Part shown: positions 44,319-52,360 of the stretch, piece after piece | Layout of the letters: each line of letters begins with the position of its first letter | Numbering within the stretch: position 1 is the first letter of the stretch | Source: Paludibaculum fermentans_A | Lineage (GTDB): Bacteria; Acidobacteriota; Terriglobia; Bryobacterales; Bryobacteraceae | Assembly: GCF_051172195.1 (NCBI RefSeq) | Contig: NZ_JBPJAQ010000001.1 | Coordinates: 5,766,001 to 5,830,000, forward strand | Direction: 5' to 3' | Length of the DNA stretch: 64,000 bases | The notes under the pieces: generated by a model | Told to the model about the DNA's origin: nothing | The model's input: the letters and a program-made list of their open reading frames with translations, nothing else | Databases searched by the model: none | Program-made: the position numbers and the translations under genes

Positions 44319-44813
44319 TTACTTACTGGTCCGGGAGCGCATTGCCTGGGGGCCGCCGCGGCCCATACCCATGCCGCCCATGCCGCCGGGTCCCTGAGGC
44401 ATTGAATCGAATTTCGTCTGTTGGTCGGGCGTGAGGATGGCGTAGAACGCCGCTTCCGCCTTGCTTTGAACGGAGGTCACCTGGCCGTTGATCGCGCCGA
44501 GCTGAGTCGCGGCCTGGTCGATGGCGACGGTGTCGTTCTTTTTCACCGCGGCAGCCAGGGTGTCGTGAATGGTCGAGACGTTGGCGCGAGCACTGGTTGT
44601 GGCCGTTTCCGCCTCAGTGAAGATCGTCGTGGCCGAAGCCTTCTGGGCGTCGCTCAAGCCCAATTGCCTGGTGAGCCGCTCCACGCGGAATTGGACGCGG
44701 GTGGCTGCGTCAGGTGGGCTGCCGCCGTTCATGCGGCCCATCCCCGGTCCCTGTGCGAAGACGAACGCCGAGCTGATAGCCGCGGCGGCGATGAGTCTGC
44801 TGAGTTTGTTCAT
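44319..44813 (-). CDS. Spy/CpxP-like periplasmic protein
   Basis: A 164-residue protein with a signal peptide (NKLSRLIAAAAISSAFVFAQ), then a helical core with two LTxxQ-like elements (RLTRQLGLSDAQKASATTIF and AILTPDQQTKFDSMP), as in Spy/CpxP chaperones. The C-terminus is Gly/Met-rich (GPGGMGGMGMGRGG). The family binds unfolded periplasmic proteins or metals under envelope stress. The match is by motif and helical pattern, so the functional call is moderate. Confidence 0.7.
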   Translation of the reverse strand: MNKLSRLIAAAAISSAFVFAQGPGMGRMNGGSPPDAATRVQFRVERLTRQLGLSDAQKASATTIFTEAETATTSARANVSTIHDTLAAAVKKNDTVAIDQAATQLGAINGQVTSVQSKAEAAFYAILTPDQQTKFDSMPQGPGGMGGMGMGRGGPQAMRSRTSK

Positions 44814-44923
44814 GTGGTTGCGTCGAACCTCACAACCATAGAACGCCAGTTTTCCGGAATGGGTTGCTTTCGCCCAGGTAAAGGATTGTTAAGTGCCGGC
44901 GATCGCGGGATCCGGCTGTCTTT

Positions 44924-45589
44924 TCAACGCTTTTTCAAGGTGACGGCCAAGCCTCCGCCCTGCGAGTAGACCACTGTCTCCAGTTCAGGCCGGGCTGCGA
45001 TGGCCTTCATGTACTCCGGCACCATCTCGACGTTGTGGGCCAGGATCAGCCCGCCGGGCCGCACTAGGGGCAGCAGTTTGGTGAGGTAGTCGAGGTACCC
45101 ATCCTTGTCGGCATCGATGAAGACTATATCGATAGGGAGCTTGAGCTGCTTCACGTTCTGGTGTGCGTCGCCCTGGATGATGGTGACCAGCTTTTCCACC
45201 CCGGCCTTGCGGAAGTGCTCCTGCGCGATGGCGGCGCGGCGCGGGTCGAGCTCAAAAGTGGTCAGGTGACCGTGCGTGCGGTCCAGGGCCATGCAGAACC
45301 AGAGTCCGGACAGGCCGGTGGAGGTTCCGATCTCCACCACGTTTTTAGCCCCCGTGGATTCCGCCAGCAAGCGCAGCATGCGGCCGTCAGTCTCCGGTAC
45401 ATTGGCCCAGACCTCATCCGCCTGGACTGCTTCCTCCAGGACGGAGAGGATCAGCTTCTCCGTCGCTGTCCTGGGCTGCGACGGGGTTTGATCCTCGCGG
45501 GTCACGGGATTGCGGCGCAGGCGGGGCTGCCAGCCGCTGGTGAGCGGCGGGCAGACCAATAGCAGTCCTAGGACGAATAGGAGTCTCAT
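44924..45589 (-). CDS. O-methyltransferase-like SAM enzyme with N-terminal signal-like segment
   Basis: A 221-residue class I methyltransferase of the COMT/Omt3 type. The SAM motif is NVVEIGTSTGLSGLWFCMAL, followed by TTFELDPRRAAIAQEHFRKA and the acidic metal/SAM site DIVFIDADKDGYLDYLTKLL. The N-terminus is a hydrophobic leader (RLLFVLGLLLVCPPLTSGWQ), unusual for an enzyme that needs cytoplasmic SAM. Either the leader is an uncleaved anchor facing inward or the true start is downstream. The methyl acceptor is unknown. Confidence 0.8.
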   Translation of the reverse strand: MRLLFVLGLLLVCPPLTSGWQPRLRRNPVTREDQTPSQPRTATEKLILSVLEEAVQADEVWANVPETDGRMLRLLAESTGAKNVVEIGTSTGLSGLWFCMALDRTHGHLTTFELDPRRAAIAQEHFRKAGVEKLVTIIQGDAHQNVKQLKLPIDIVFIDADKDGYLDYLTKLLPLVRPGGLILAHNVEMVPEYMKAIAARPELETVVYSQGGGLAVTLKKR

Positions 45590-45829
45590 AGAAGAAAAAG
45601 CGCAGGTACTGCTGTCAATCTACAACGGCGCGGGATCGAAAGAAAGAGTTACGTCGCTTTCCCAATGGTTAATTCGCCGTCATCCGGTTCCACCACCAGC
45701 AGGCAAATAGATGGTGAATCCAATAGTGATTCCGGGGGGCGATCCGTTTCACGATTTGCGCCCTCGGGGCCCGGTCTCGCTGGCAGCTCGCGGCCTTTCG
45801 GCCGGCTTCCTCCTCCTGCTCCTGATGGT
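45590..45829. other. Intergenic stretch, no gene seen
   Basis: A 240-base gap between two leftward genes. It contains a small GC hairpin CGGCC-TTTC-GGCCG (about 45792-45805) and a weak inverted repeat GGGCGATCCG/GATTTGCGCCC (about 45737-45763), and probably the promoter of the methyltransferase gene. No coding or RNA signature was recognised. Confidence 0.4.
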
Positions 45830-47467
45830 TTAGAGTGATCGGTTTACCAGGTCGCGTGCTTCAGAGACAATGCTCTCCAGGTGCTGCTCGCTGACCAGGC
45901 TTTCGGCGTACAGTTTGTAAATGTTCTCAGTGCCCGAAGGGCGGGCCGCGAACCAGCCTTGATCCGTGACGACTTTCAGACCCCCGATCGCCGCGCCGTT
46001 GCCTGGGGCTTGGGTCAATTTGGCGGTGATAGGCGCTCCGGCCAGCGTTTCATCGGTGACGGCCGAGGGCGAGAGCTTGGCGAGTTTTGACTTCTGCTCC
46101 GGCGTGGAAGGGGTGTCGATGCGCGTGTAGTAGGAGGCGCCGAACTCACTGGTAATGTCCTGGTAATGCTCGCCGGGATCGCGCCCGGTCCGCGCCGTGA
46201 TTTCACACGCCAGCAGACCCAGGATGAGTCCGTCCTTGTCGGTGGTCCAGACGTTGCCGTCCCGGCGCAGGAAGCTGGCGCCGGCGCTTTCCTCGCCGCC
46301 AAAGGCGACGGTGCCGTCGAACAGGCCCGGCGCAAACCATTTGAAGCCGACCGGGACTTCGTACACAACACGCCCCAGGCTGCCGACGACACGGTCGATC
46401 AGGGCACTGGAGACCAGGGTCTTGCCGATGCGGGCGGCCGCGGACCATTCCTTGCGATGGGTGAGCAGATAGCGGATCGCCACGCAGAGGTAGTGATTCG
46501 GATTCAGGAGGCCCGAGGAACGGGTGACGATGCCGTGGCGGTCGGCGTCGGGGTCGTTGCCGAAAGCGATGTCGAACTTATCCTTCAATTGCACCAGGCC
46601 GGCCATGGCGTACGGGCTGGAGCAGTCCATGCGGATCTTGCCGTCGTGGTCGACAGTCATGAAACCGAACTGCGGATCGACGCTGGGGTTGACGACAGTC
46701 AGGTCGAGGTTATAGCGGGCCGCGACCTCCGACCAGTAGTAGACGGCCGCGCCGCCCAGGGGATCCACTCCAATCTTCAAACCAGCCTGGGCGATGGCCT
46801 CCATGTCGACGACGGCCGAGAGTTCGCGCACGAAGCCGGGGATGAAGTCGAACTCGTGCACGCAATCGGCCTGGATGGCCCGTTCGTAGGGGAGGCGGCG
46901 CACCCCGGCATTGTTCGCGCGCAGCAGTTCGTTGGCACGGTTCTGGATCCAGTTGGTGACGTCTGTGTCGGCGGGACCACCGTTGGGCGGGTTGTACTTG
47001 AAGCCGCCGTCGGCGGGCGGGTTGTGGGAGGGCGTGATGACGATGCCGTCGCTCCAGCCGGAAGTCATGCCGCGATTGCGCTCCAGGATGGCGTGGCTGA
47101 CCACTGGCGTCGGGGTAAAGCCGTCATCCTGCTGGATCAGCGTAGTCTGCTCATTGGCAGCCAGAACTTCCAGGGCGGTACGCTGGGCGGCGGCCGACAG
47201 CGCATGGGTGTCCTTGCCCATCACCAGGGCGCCGGTATAGCCCTTCATGCCGCGGTACTCGCAGATCGCCTGGGTGATGGCCAGGATGTGCGGCTCGGTA
47301 AAAGTACTGTTGGTGGAGGTGCCCCGGTGCCCGCTGGTGCCGAAGCTGACGAGCTGCTGCGGGTCGCCCATATCGGGCCGGTTGGCGTAGTAGTCGTGTT
47401 CCAGCCGGGCCGTATCGATCAGCAGTTCAGCCGGAGCCGGCTTGCCGGCGAGGGGGTTCAGGGCCAT
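45830..47467 (-). CDS. pgm: Phosphoglucomutase (alpha-D-glucose phosphate-specific)
   Basis: Interconverts glucose-1-phosphate and glucose-6-phosphate, linking glycogen and trehalose metabolism with glycolysis. The protein has 545 residues, the length of the bacterial Pgm branch. SFGTSGHRGTSTNSTFTE is the N-terminal hallmark, the phosphoserine loop is VITPSHNPPADGGFKY, the metal-binding loop is GNDPDADRHG, the sugar-binding loop is FGGEESAGASF, and the phosphate-binding RPSGTENIYKLY is near the C-terminus. All active-site elements are intact. Confidence 0.95.
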   Translation of the reverse strand: MALNPLAGKPAPAELLIDTARLEHDYYANRPDMGDPQQLVSFGTSGHRGTSTNSTFTEPHILAITQAICEYRGMKGYTGALVMGKDTHALSAAAQRTALEVLAANEQTTLIQQDDGFTPTPVVSHAILERNRGMTSGWSDGIVITPSHNPPADGGFKYNPPNGGPADTDVTNWIQNRANELLRANNAGVRRLPYERAIQADCVHEFDFIPGFVRELSAVVDMEAIAQAGLKIGVDPLGGAAVYYWSEVAARYNLDLTVVNPSVDPQFGFMTVDHDGKIRMDCSSPYAMAGLVQLKDKFDIAFGNDPDADRHGIVTRSSGLLNPNHYLCVAIRYLLTHRKEWSAAARIGKTLVSSALIDRVVGSLGRVVYEVPVGFKWFAPGLFDGTVAFGGEESAGASFLRRDGNVWTTDKDGLILGLLACEITARTGRDPGEHYQDITSEFGASYYTRIDTPSTPEQKSKLAKLSPSAVTDETLAGAPITAKLTQAPGNGAAIGGLKVVTDQGWFAARPSGTENIYKLYAESLVSEQHLESIVSEARDLVNRSL

Positions 47468-47510
47468 AGGGACATGATAGACAGCCCGGGCGTGCCGGTG
47501 GGGCGGGCCT

Positions 47511-48284
47511 CTATTCCGGCTGGAAGTAGCGGCCCGGCGTCTGGCCTAACTCACGGCGAAACATGGCGATGAAGGCGCTGGTGCTCTGGTAGCCCAGTTC
47601 CTCGGCGATACTCTGGACGCCCTGGCCCGCGGCCAGCAGTTTCAGGCTCTGCAGCAGCTTCTGACGGCGCAGCCATTGGCCCAGGCTCAGAGCGGTTTCT
47701 TCCTGGAACAGGCGTTCCATGGTGCGGCGGCTGGCTCCGCAGGCTCGCAGAAGCTTGGGCACGGGGGTGGACGCGCCGCCCTCCGAGGCTGCTAGTGCCG
47801 CGAAGCGTACGGCCCGCTCGTCCTTGGGCGCGGGCAACTGCAGGGGGACGCTGTGGAGTACCTTTAACTCGTCCAGCAGGACGCCGATCAGATGGCGCTG
47901 CTCGGGTTTGCGGGTGTCGAGCACGCTCCACTGGATCGTGCGGACGATGATCTCGCGCAGCAGGCCGGTGACGTTGACAACGCAGCAGTCCGCCGGTGCC
48001 CAGCCGCTGGGGCGGATGTCGGCCCGTACGTAAAGATTGCGCAACGCGACCGTGCCGGACATCTCCAGGCGGTGCTGGACGCCCTGCGGAATCCAGACGG
48101 CGCGATGCGGCGGCAGCACCCAGGCGGCCTGCTCCGTCCTGACCGTGAGAACACCCTGCGTGGCGTAAATCAGTTCGTGCCAGCCGGGGGCATGGGGCGG
48201 GATCAGGGCCGTATTCGTGAGAGTGACGCCGAAGCTTCTGACGAGGATGGTGGGATCCAGGTACAGTTGGCGAGTTTTCGGCAT
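47511..48284 (-). CDS. AraC family transcriptional regulator with cupin domain
   Basis: A 257-residue regulator starting with the ATG at 48284 (PKTRQLYLDP). The N-terminal cupin-like sensor (PHAPGWHELIYATQGVLTVR to PPHRAVWIPQGVQHRLEMSG) is followed by two helix-turn-helix units (LRACGASRRTMERLFQEETA; IAEELGYQSTSAFIAMFRRE) and the AraC ending LGQTPGRYF. It resembles the NimR-like group. It is divergent from a VOC-domain gene across 82 bases and probably controls that gene. Confidence 0.92.
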   Translation of the reverse strand: MPKTRQLYLDPTILVRSFGVTLTNTALIPPHAPGWHELIYATQGVLTVRTEQAAWVLPPHRAVWIPQGVQHRLEMSGTVALRNLYVRADIRPSGWAPADCCVVNVTGLLREIIVRTIQWSVLDTRKPEQRHLIGVLLDELKVLHSVPLQLPAPKDERAVRFAALAASEGGASTPVPKLLRACGASRRTMERLFQEETALSLGQWLRRQKLLQSLKLLAAGQGVQSIAEELGYQSTSAFIAMFRRELGQTPGRYFQPE

Positions 48285-48366
48285 GAACTGGCAATATAGC
48301 GTGATCCTGCCCGCGGCGCCATCCCTTAGAATCCGTTTAGACCGAAACAGTTGGAGGGATGTCCAC

Positions 48367-48750
48367 ATGCCAAATCCAGTTGCCCACTTCTCGATCAATA
48401 CATCAGACCTGCCCGCGTCCCGCGCCTTTTACGAGGGCGTCTTCGGATGGAAGTTCAACGCCTGGGGACCGCCCGGCTTCTACATGATCGACATGGGCGC
48501 CGCCGCCGGCGGACCCTTGCTCGGTTCATTGCAGCAGCGGCGGGAGATCGTGCCAGGTACCCCGATGTACGGCTTCGAGTGCACTATCTCTGTCGAGGAT
48601 ATAGCCGCCACGGCCGCCGCCATCGAGGCGCACGGCGGCAGGATTGTGATGCCCATCTGCACTCTGGCCGGCGTGGGCCAGTTGCTGTTCTTCCAGGATC
48701 CGGGTGGAACCATCGCCGGCGCGATGCAATATGAAACGCGGCCCGCCTGA
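48367..48750 (+). CDS. VOC (glyoxalase/bleomycin-resistance) family protein
   Basis: A 127-residue single-chain VOC protein; the ATG at 48367 is backed by TTGGAGGG. It starts NPVAHFSINTSDLPASRAFY and continues EGVFGWKFNAWGPPGFYMID, with a second beta-alpha-beta unit (GFECTISVEDIAATAAAIEA; LLFFQDPGGTIAGAMQY). The His and Glu of the metal site are partly recognisable (H7; E/Q positions near the end). The substrate is unknown, possibly detoxification. Probably regulated by the divergent AraC protein. Confidence 0.85.
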   Translation: MPNPVAHFSINTSDLPASRAFYEGVFGWKFNAWGPPGFYMIDMGAAAGGPLLGSLQQRREIVPGTPMYGFECTISVEDIAATAAAIEAHGGRIVMPICTLAGVGQLLFFQDPGGTIAGAMQYETRPA

Positions 48751-48792
48751 ATTTACGGCGAAGAAGGGAAAAGCGCGGCACAATGGATTCCC

Positions 48793-49794
48793 ATGAGGAC
48801 TCTCCTGGGCGCGTTACTCCCTCTCTCCGCCACTTTGCTGGCTGTCTCCGCGTGGGCGGCTGAACTGCCTTCGCCGGCGCTGCTCGTATTGAATAAGTCC
48901 GACGCCACGCTGGTGATTGTGGATCCGGCCACGGGCAAGATCACGGGCAAGGTGGCCACGGGCGAGGGGCCGCATGAAGTGGTGGTGAACGCCGAGGGCA
49001 CCGTGGCCTACGCCACCAACTATGGCAGCGGCCCGGCACCCGGGCAGTCCATCTCGATCATCGAGCTGTCCGGGCCGAAAGAGATCAAGCGGCTGGAGGT
49101 GGCCCCGATGCTACGTCCGCACGGGATCGCGGTGGCTGAGGGCAAGGTCTGGTTTACGGCCGAGGCCAACAAGCTGGTGGCGCGCTACGATCCGGCTTCG
49201 CAGCGCGTCGACTACCTTCTGGGTACCGGCCAGAACACCACTCACATGCTGCAATTCAGCGCGGACACGAACCGGCTGTACACCGCCAACATCAGTTCCG
49301 ACACGATCTCCATCTTTGAGCGGGCGGCAGGCGGCACGAACTGGAACCAGACGGTGGTTCCGGTGGGCAAAGGGCCCGAGGCGTTCGATGTCTCGCCGGA
49401 TGGCAGCCGGCTGTGGGCGGCGCACTCGCGGGACGGCGGCGTGTCGGTAATCGACCTGGCCGCCAGGAAAGTGGTGGAGACGCTGCCCCTGGGCACCAAA
49501 CGCTCGAACCGCCTGAAGTTCACGCCGGACGGAAAGACCGTGCTCATCTCCGACCTCGATGCGGGGGAACTGCTGTTCGTGGATGTCGCGACGCGCAAAG
49601 TAACGAAGAAGCTGCCGCTGGGCCAGGCGCCGGAGGGCATCCTGATCGAGCCTGGCGGAGCGCGCGCGTATGTAGCCGTGGCCGGGGACAACCACGTCGC
49701 GGTGATCGATCTGAAATCGATGACCAAGACAGGGCAGTTCGAGACCGGCGGTGGTCCGGACGGCATGGCGTGGATCGGCGGCCCCCGTCATTAA
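48793..49794 (+). CDS. Exported YVTN-type beta-propeller protein
   Basis: A 333-residue protein with a signal peptide (RTLLGALLPLSATLLAVSAWA). It consists of about seven propeller blades of YVTN/lactonase style, for example LLVLNKSDATLVIVDPATGK, EAFDVSPDGSRLWAAHSRDG and GILIEPGGARAYVAVAGDNH. Such propellers are non-catalytic scaffolds or lactonase-like; no catalytic residues can be assigned. It starts 42 bases after the VOC gene. Confidence 0.83.
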   Translation: MRTLLGALLPLSATLLAVSAWAAELPSPALLVLNKSDATLVIVDPATGKITGKVATGEGPHEVVVNAEGTVAYATNYGSGPAPGQSISIIELSGPKEIKRLEVAPMLRPHGIAVAEGKVWFTAEANKLVARYDPASQRVDYLLGTGQNTTHMLQFSADTNRLYTANISSDTISIFERAAGGTNWNQTVVPVGKGPEAFDVSPDGSRLWAAHSRDGGVSVIDLAARKVVETLPLGTKRSNRLKFTPDGKTVLISDLDAGELLFVDVATRKVTKKLPLGQAPEGILIEPGGARAYVAVAGDNHVAVIDLKSMTKTGQFETGGGPDGMAWIGGPRH

Positions 49795-50050
49795 TCCCTG
49801 CAGCCTAATTCTCGCCGGGTGAAGGGTCGAGGAAACCTGAACTTAGCTGTTTTCAGGTCATTTGGGTTCTTCGCCCAGGGACTTGGCGGTCAAAATTACC
49901 GTTCGCCCGCCGCCTGTTGAATTCGCGGGAACCTCCGGCCTGTTTTACTTATCTGGGAAACCTAAGAAAACAAAGCACCTAGGCGCCTTTAGCGAGAATG
50001 GCAAGGTGATTGCCACTTTGAAACCAGAAGTAGAAACGGAGGTTTCTAAC
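49795..50050 (+). promoter_or_regulatory. Leader of the SYLF-YtxH-lmo0937 cluster with repeated GGAA(A)CCT
   Basis: A 256-base non-coding region with GGAAACCT at 49831-49838, GGAACCT at 49928-49934 and GGAAACCT at 49956-49963. These resemble -35 elements of ECF sigma factors. The middle one is followed after 17 bases by TCTGG (49952-49956), an ECF-like -10. An inverted repeat ACCTGAA/TTCAGGT (49835-49841, 49852-49858) may end the upstream gene. AACGGAGG supplies the ribosome site of the SYLF gene. Confidence 0.35.
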
Positions 50051-50731
50051 ATGAAACAGACTCTGGGAATCGCACTATTGGCCGCCCTACCGCTGCTGGC
50101 CAAAGAACCGCCCGCTGTGCAACGGTTGGACGAATCGGCTGTAGTGCTATCGGAAATCATGGGAACGCCGGACAAGGGCATTCCTCAGGACCTCATGGAA
50201 AAAGCGCACTGCGTTGTCGTGGTGCCGGGCCTCAAAAAGGGTGCGTTCATTGTCGGCGGTAAGTATGGGAAGGGCTTCCTGTCCTGCCGCCATATAGGGC
50301 GCGCAGGCTGGTCGGCGCCCGCCGCGATCCGGGTGGAAGGCGGCAGTGTCGGCTTCCAGATCGGCGGCTCCGAGACCGACGTGGTCATGCTGGTCATGAA
50401 CGAGAGCGGTTCCAAGAAACTGCTCAACAGCCAGTTCACGCTGGGTGGAGAAGGCTCAGTGGCAGCGGGCCCGGTGGGCCGCACGGCTACAGCGGATACC
50501 GATGCGTTTATGCGGGCTGAGATCCTCTCCTGGTCCCGTTCGCGCGGTGTCTTTGCCGGAATCTCCCTGCAGGGCGCCACTTTGCGCCAGGACATGGAAG
50601 AGAATGAAACCCTCTACGGCAAGCGTCTGACCACGGAAGAAGTGGTGCACAAGAGCACTCCGCCGGCGGCTGCGGCTCGCCTGATGACGCTGCTGACCCG
50701 GTTCTCGCCCCGCGAAAAGTCGGGCGACTAA
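50051..50731 (+). CDS. Exported SYLF (Ysc84-type) lipid-binding domain protein
   Basis: A 226-residue protein with a signal peptide (MKQTLGIALLAALPLLAKEP) and one SYLF domain: GIPQDLMEKAHCVVVVPGLK, GFLSCRHIGRAGWSAPAAIR, SVGFQIGGSETDVVMLVMNE, LGGEGSVAAGPVGRTA and SRSRGVFAGISLQGATLRQD. SYLF domains bind phosphoinositides or other lipids, and bacterial forms are often stress-induced envelope proteins. It is the first gene of a three-gene cluster with ytxH-like and lmo0937-like genes. Confidence 0.92.
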   Translation: MKQTLGIALLAALPLLAKEPPAVQRLDESAVVLSEIMGTPDKGIPQDLMEKAHCVVVVPGLKKGAFIVGGKYGKGFLSCRHIGRAGWSAPAAIRVEGGSVGFQIGGSETDVVMLVMNESGSKKLLNSQFTLGGEGSVAAGPVGRTATADTDAFMRAEILSWSRSRGVFAGISLQGATLRQDMEENETLYGKRLTTEEVVHKSTPPAAAARLMTLLTRFSPREKSGD

Positions 50732-50759
50732 CTTGCCAAATCTTAAGGAGAACGGACAG

Positions 50760-51032
50760 ATGAACAGAGACACCATCTTCGCGGCACTGGCTGGTTTGGG
50801 CCTGGGCGCCGGCCTGGCGCTGCTGTTCGCGCCGGCCTCGGGCCGTCACCTGCGGGGCCGCATTGTCTACCGCGCCCGCGGTGAGGCGCGCCGCCTCAGG
50901 CACCAGGCCGAAGAGCTCCAGGAAACTGCGGCCAATCTGGTCGACCAAGGCAAGGAGCAGGCGCTGAAGCAGCGTGACGGGATCGTGAACGCTGTGGAAG
51001 CCGGCAAACGAGCTTATCTGGAAACGGTCTAA
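50760..51032 (+). CDS. YtxH domain protein
   Basis: A 90-residue protein with the ATG at 50760 behind AAGGAG. One transmembrane helix near the N-terminus (IFAALAGLGLGAGLALLFAP) ends in the YtxH hallmark LLFAPASGRHLRGRI. A long charged amphipathic helix follows (EARRLRHQAEELQETAANLV), probably a coiled coil. YtxH-like proteins are general-stress genes in Firmicutes; the molecular role is unknown. The linkage with SYLF and lmo0937-type genes supports an envelope-stress role. Confidence 0.88.
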   Translation: MNRDTIFAALAGLGLGAGLALLFAPASGRHLRGRIVYRARGEARRLRHQAEELQETAANLVDQGKEQALKQRDGIVNAVEAGKRAYLETV

Positions 51033-51074
51033 CTCAACCCGCCTCGGCTACCGTCCGGCACAAGGAGGTGCCTT

Positions 51075-51224
51075 ATGTTATGGACAATCTTCGTAGTTCT
51101 GTTGGTTCTATGGCTGCTCGGCATGGTGACGTCGTACACGCTGTACGGCTTCATCCATATCCTGCTGGTAGTCGCGCTGGTCACCTTACTGATCGGCATC
51201 ATCAACGGACGTAGAGCACTATAG
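51075..51224 (+). CDS. lmo0937-like small membrane protein, 49 residues
   Basis: A very short gene with a strong AAGGAGGT site and ATG at 51075. The product is almost entirely hydrophobic: MLWTIFVVLLVLWLLGMVTS, then YTLYGFIHILLVVALVTLLI, ending in a short basic tail (NGRRAL). It has two transmembrane helices and matches the lmo0937 family over its whole length (GxxxSYTxGGFIHILL pattern). Function unknown; homologues are often stress-induced and lie near YtxH or SYLF-type genes. A strong hairpin follows the stop. Confidence 0.88.
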   Translation: MLWTIFVVLLVLWLLGMVTSYTLYGFIHILLVVALVTLLIGIINGRRAL

Positions 51225-51227
51225 CTG

Positions 51228-51275
51228 AGGCCGGCCCGGGTGGCTCCCATCAGTGGGGGCGCCCGGGCCGGCCTT
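51228..51275 (+). terminator. Terminator of the SYLF-YtxH-lmo0937 cluster
   Basis: AGGCCGGCCCGGG (51228-51240) pairs perfectly with CCCGGGCCGGCCT (51262-51274) around a 21-base loop. Only a short TT follows. Confidence 0.7.
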
Positions 51276-51359
51276 AGCGTCTGCCCGCCTGATTTCCTTT
51301 CCCCCTCCTCTCAAAAAGAGTCAATCGGATCCGATGGGGGCCTTCCATCTTCACTCCAA

Positions 51360-51377
51360 GGGACATATAATGTTCCC
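51360..51377 (+). promoter_or_regulatory. Perfect -10 box within a near-palindrome
   Basis: TATAAT at 51366-51371 is a consensus -10, 26 bases before the next start codon. It sits inside GGGACATATAATGTTCCC, where GGG-ACAT mirrors ATGT-TCCC with one unpaired base. No good -35 is visible at normal spacing, which suggests activator or repressor control. Confidence 0.45.
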
Positions 51378-51397
51378 GCGTGATTTTGGAGACTGCC

Positions 51398-52306
51398 ATG
51401 AAATTTCTGATCCTAAGTGCAATGGGCCTCATCCTCGCCGCTCCGGTGATTGCTGGCGATCTGGAGACCGCCCATGACAATTTGAAGCAAGCCGTCCAGG
51501 CGAAGGACGTGGAGGCCGTTAAGAAGCTGGCTACGGAAGCTAGTGTCCTGGCCCGGAAGGCGATTGCCACTCCGGCCCCGGCGGGCGCCGAAGCGAAGGC
51601 TGCCTGGACGAAGAACGTTGCCTACGCCAAGGAAGTCGATCTCTATACGGAGAACGCCCTGGTCGCCACGGCCCTGCAGGCTGATCCCCCCAAGTTAATC
51701 GACCTGATCGCTGCTCTCGAAAAGCAGAATCCGAAGAGCAAGTTCCTCGACCAGGCCTACGGCCCTTACTTCCAGGCCCTGGAGCAGACGGAAAACGGCG
51801 CCAAAGTCGCCCCGCTGGCCGAGAAGGCCATCCTTAGCCAGCCGGAGAATGTCGACATTCTCGTGATCGTGGCCGATTCCGCAATGGCCAAACGCCAGAC
51901 CGGCCGCGCCGGCATCTTTGCCGAGAAGCTCATCGCCGTCCTGGAAAAGAAACCCAAGCCGGAGAACATGAACGCCGAGGATTGGGAAGCCAGGAAGAAG
52001 TCAGCCCTGGGTCATGCCCACTACATCGCGGGCATGGCGCACAGCGAACGGCAGCAGTTCGCACTGGCCGATCAGGATTTGCGCGCCGCCCTGCCACTGA
52101 TCAAGGATGACGAGCAGGCGACCGCCGCCAGCCTCTACCACCTGGGTGTGGCCAACTACAGCGTCGGTGTCGCGGCCGGCAGCAAAGCCAGGGTGATGGA
52201 GGGTGTGAAATTCAGCGAGCAGTCAGCGGCGATTAAGGGGCCCTTTGCCCAGCCGGCCGCCGCCAATGCCCAGAGGATGAAGGGCGAGGCGGCCCGGTTC
52301 AACTAG
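51398..52306 (+). CDS. Exported helical-repeat (TPR-like) protein
   Basis: A 302-residue protein with a signal peptide (KFLILSAMGLILAAPVIAG). The rest is all helical, with repeat units of about 35-40 residues resembling tetratricopeptide repeats (APLAEKAILSQPENVDILVI; LGHAHYIAGMAHSERQQFAL, then ADQDLRAALPLIKDDEQATA). TPR proteins are protein-interaction scaffolds, here in the periplasm. There is no catalytic motif. Its own promoter with a consensus -10 is visible upstream. Confidence 0.75.
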   Translation: MKFLILSAMGLILAAPVIAGDLETAHDNLKQAVQAKDVEAVKKLATEASVLARKAIATPAPAGAEAKAAWTKNVAYAKEVDLYTENALVATALQADPPKLIDLIAALEKQNPKSKFLDQAYGPYFQALEQTENGAKVAPLAEKAILSQPENVDILVIVADSAMAKRQTGRAGIFAEKLIAVLEKKPKPENMNAEDWEARKKSALGHAHYIAGMAHSERQQFALADQDLRAALPLIKDDEQATAASLYHLGVANYSVGVAAGSKARVMEGVKFSEQSAAIKGPFAQPAAANAQRMKGEAARFN

Positions 52307-52360
52307 ACCGGTTGCGCCAGGGCGTCCTGGTGGGTTAACAATGTGAGCCTGGGGGCTCAT

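Noticed and set aside
51355..51385. dif-like recombination site near the skew change (ACATATAATGT core)
   Set aside because: It lacks the XerC and XerD arm pattern (CATAA and TTATG around a six-base centre). It is better explained as a promoter with a palindrome.
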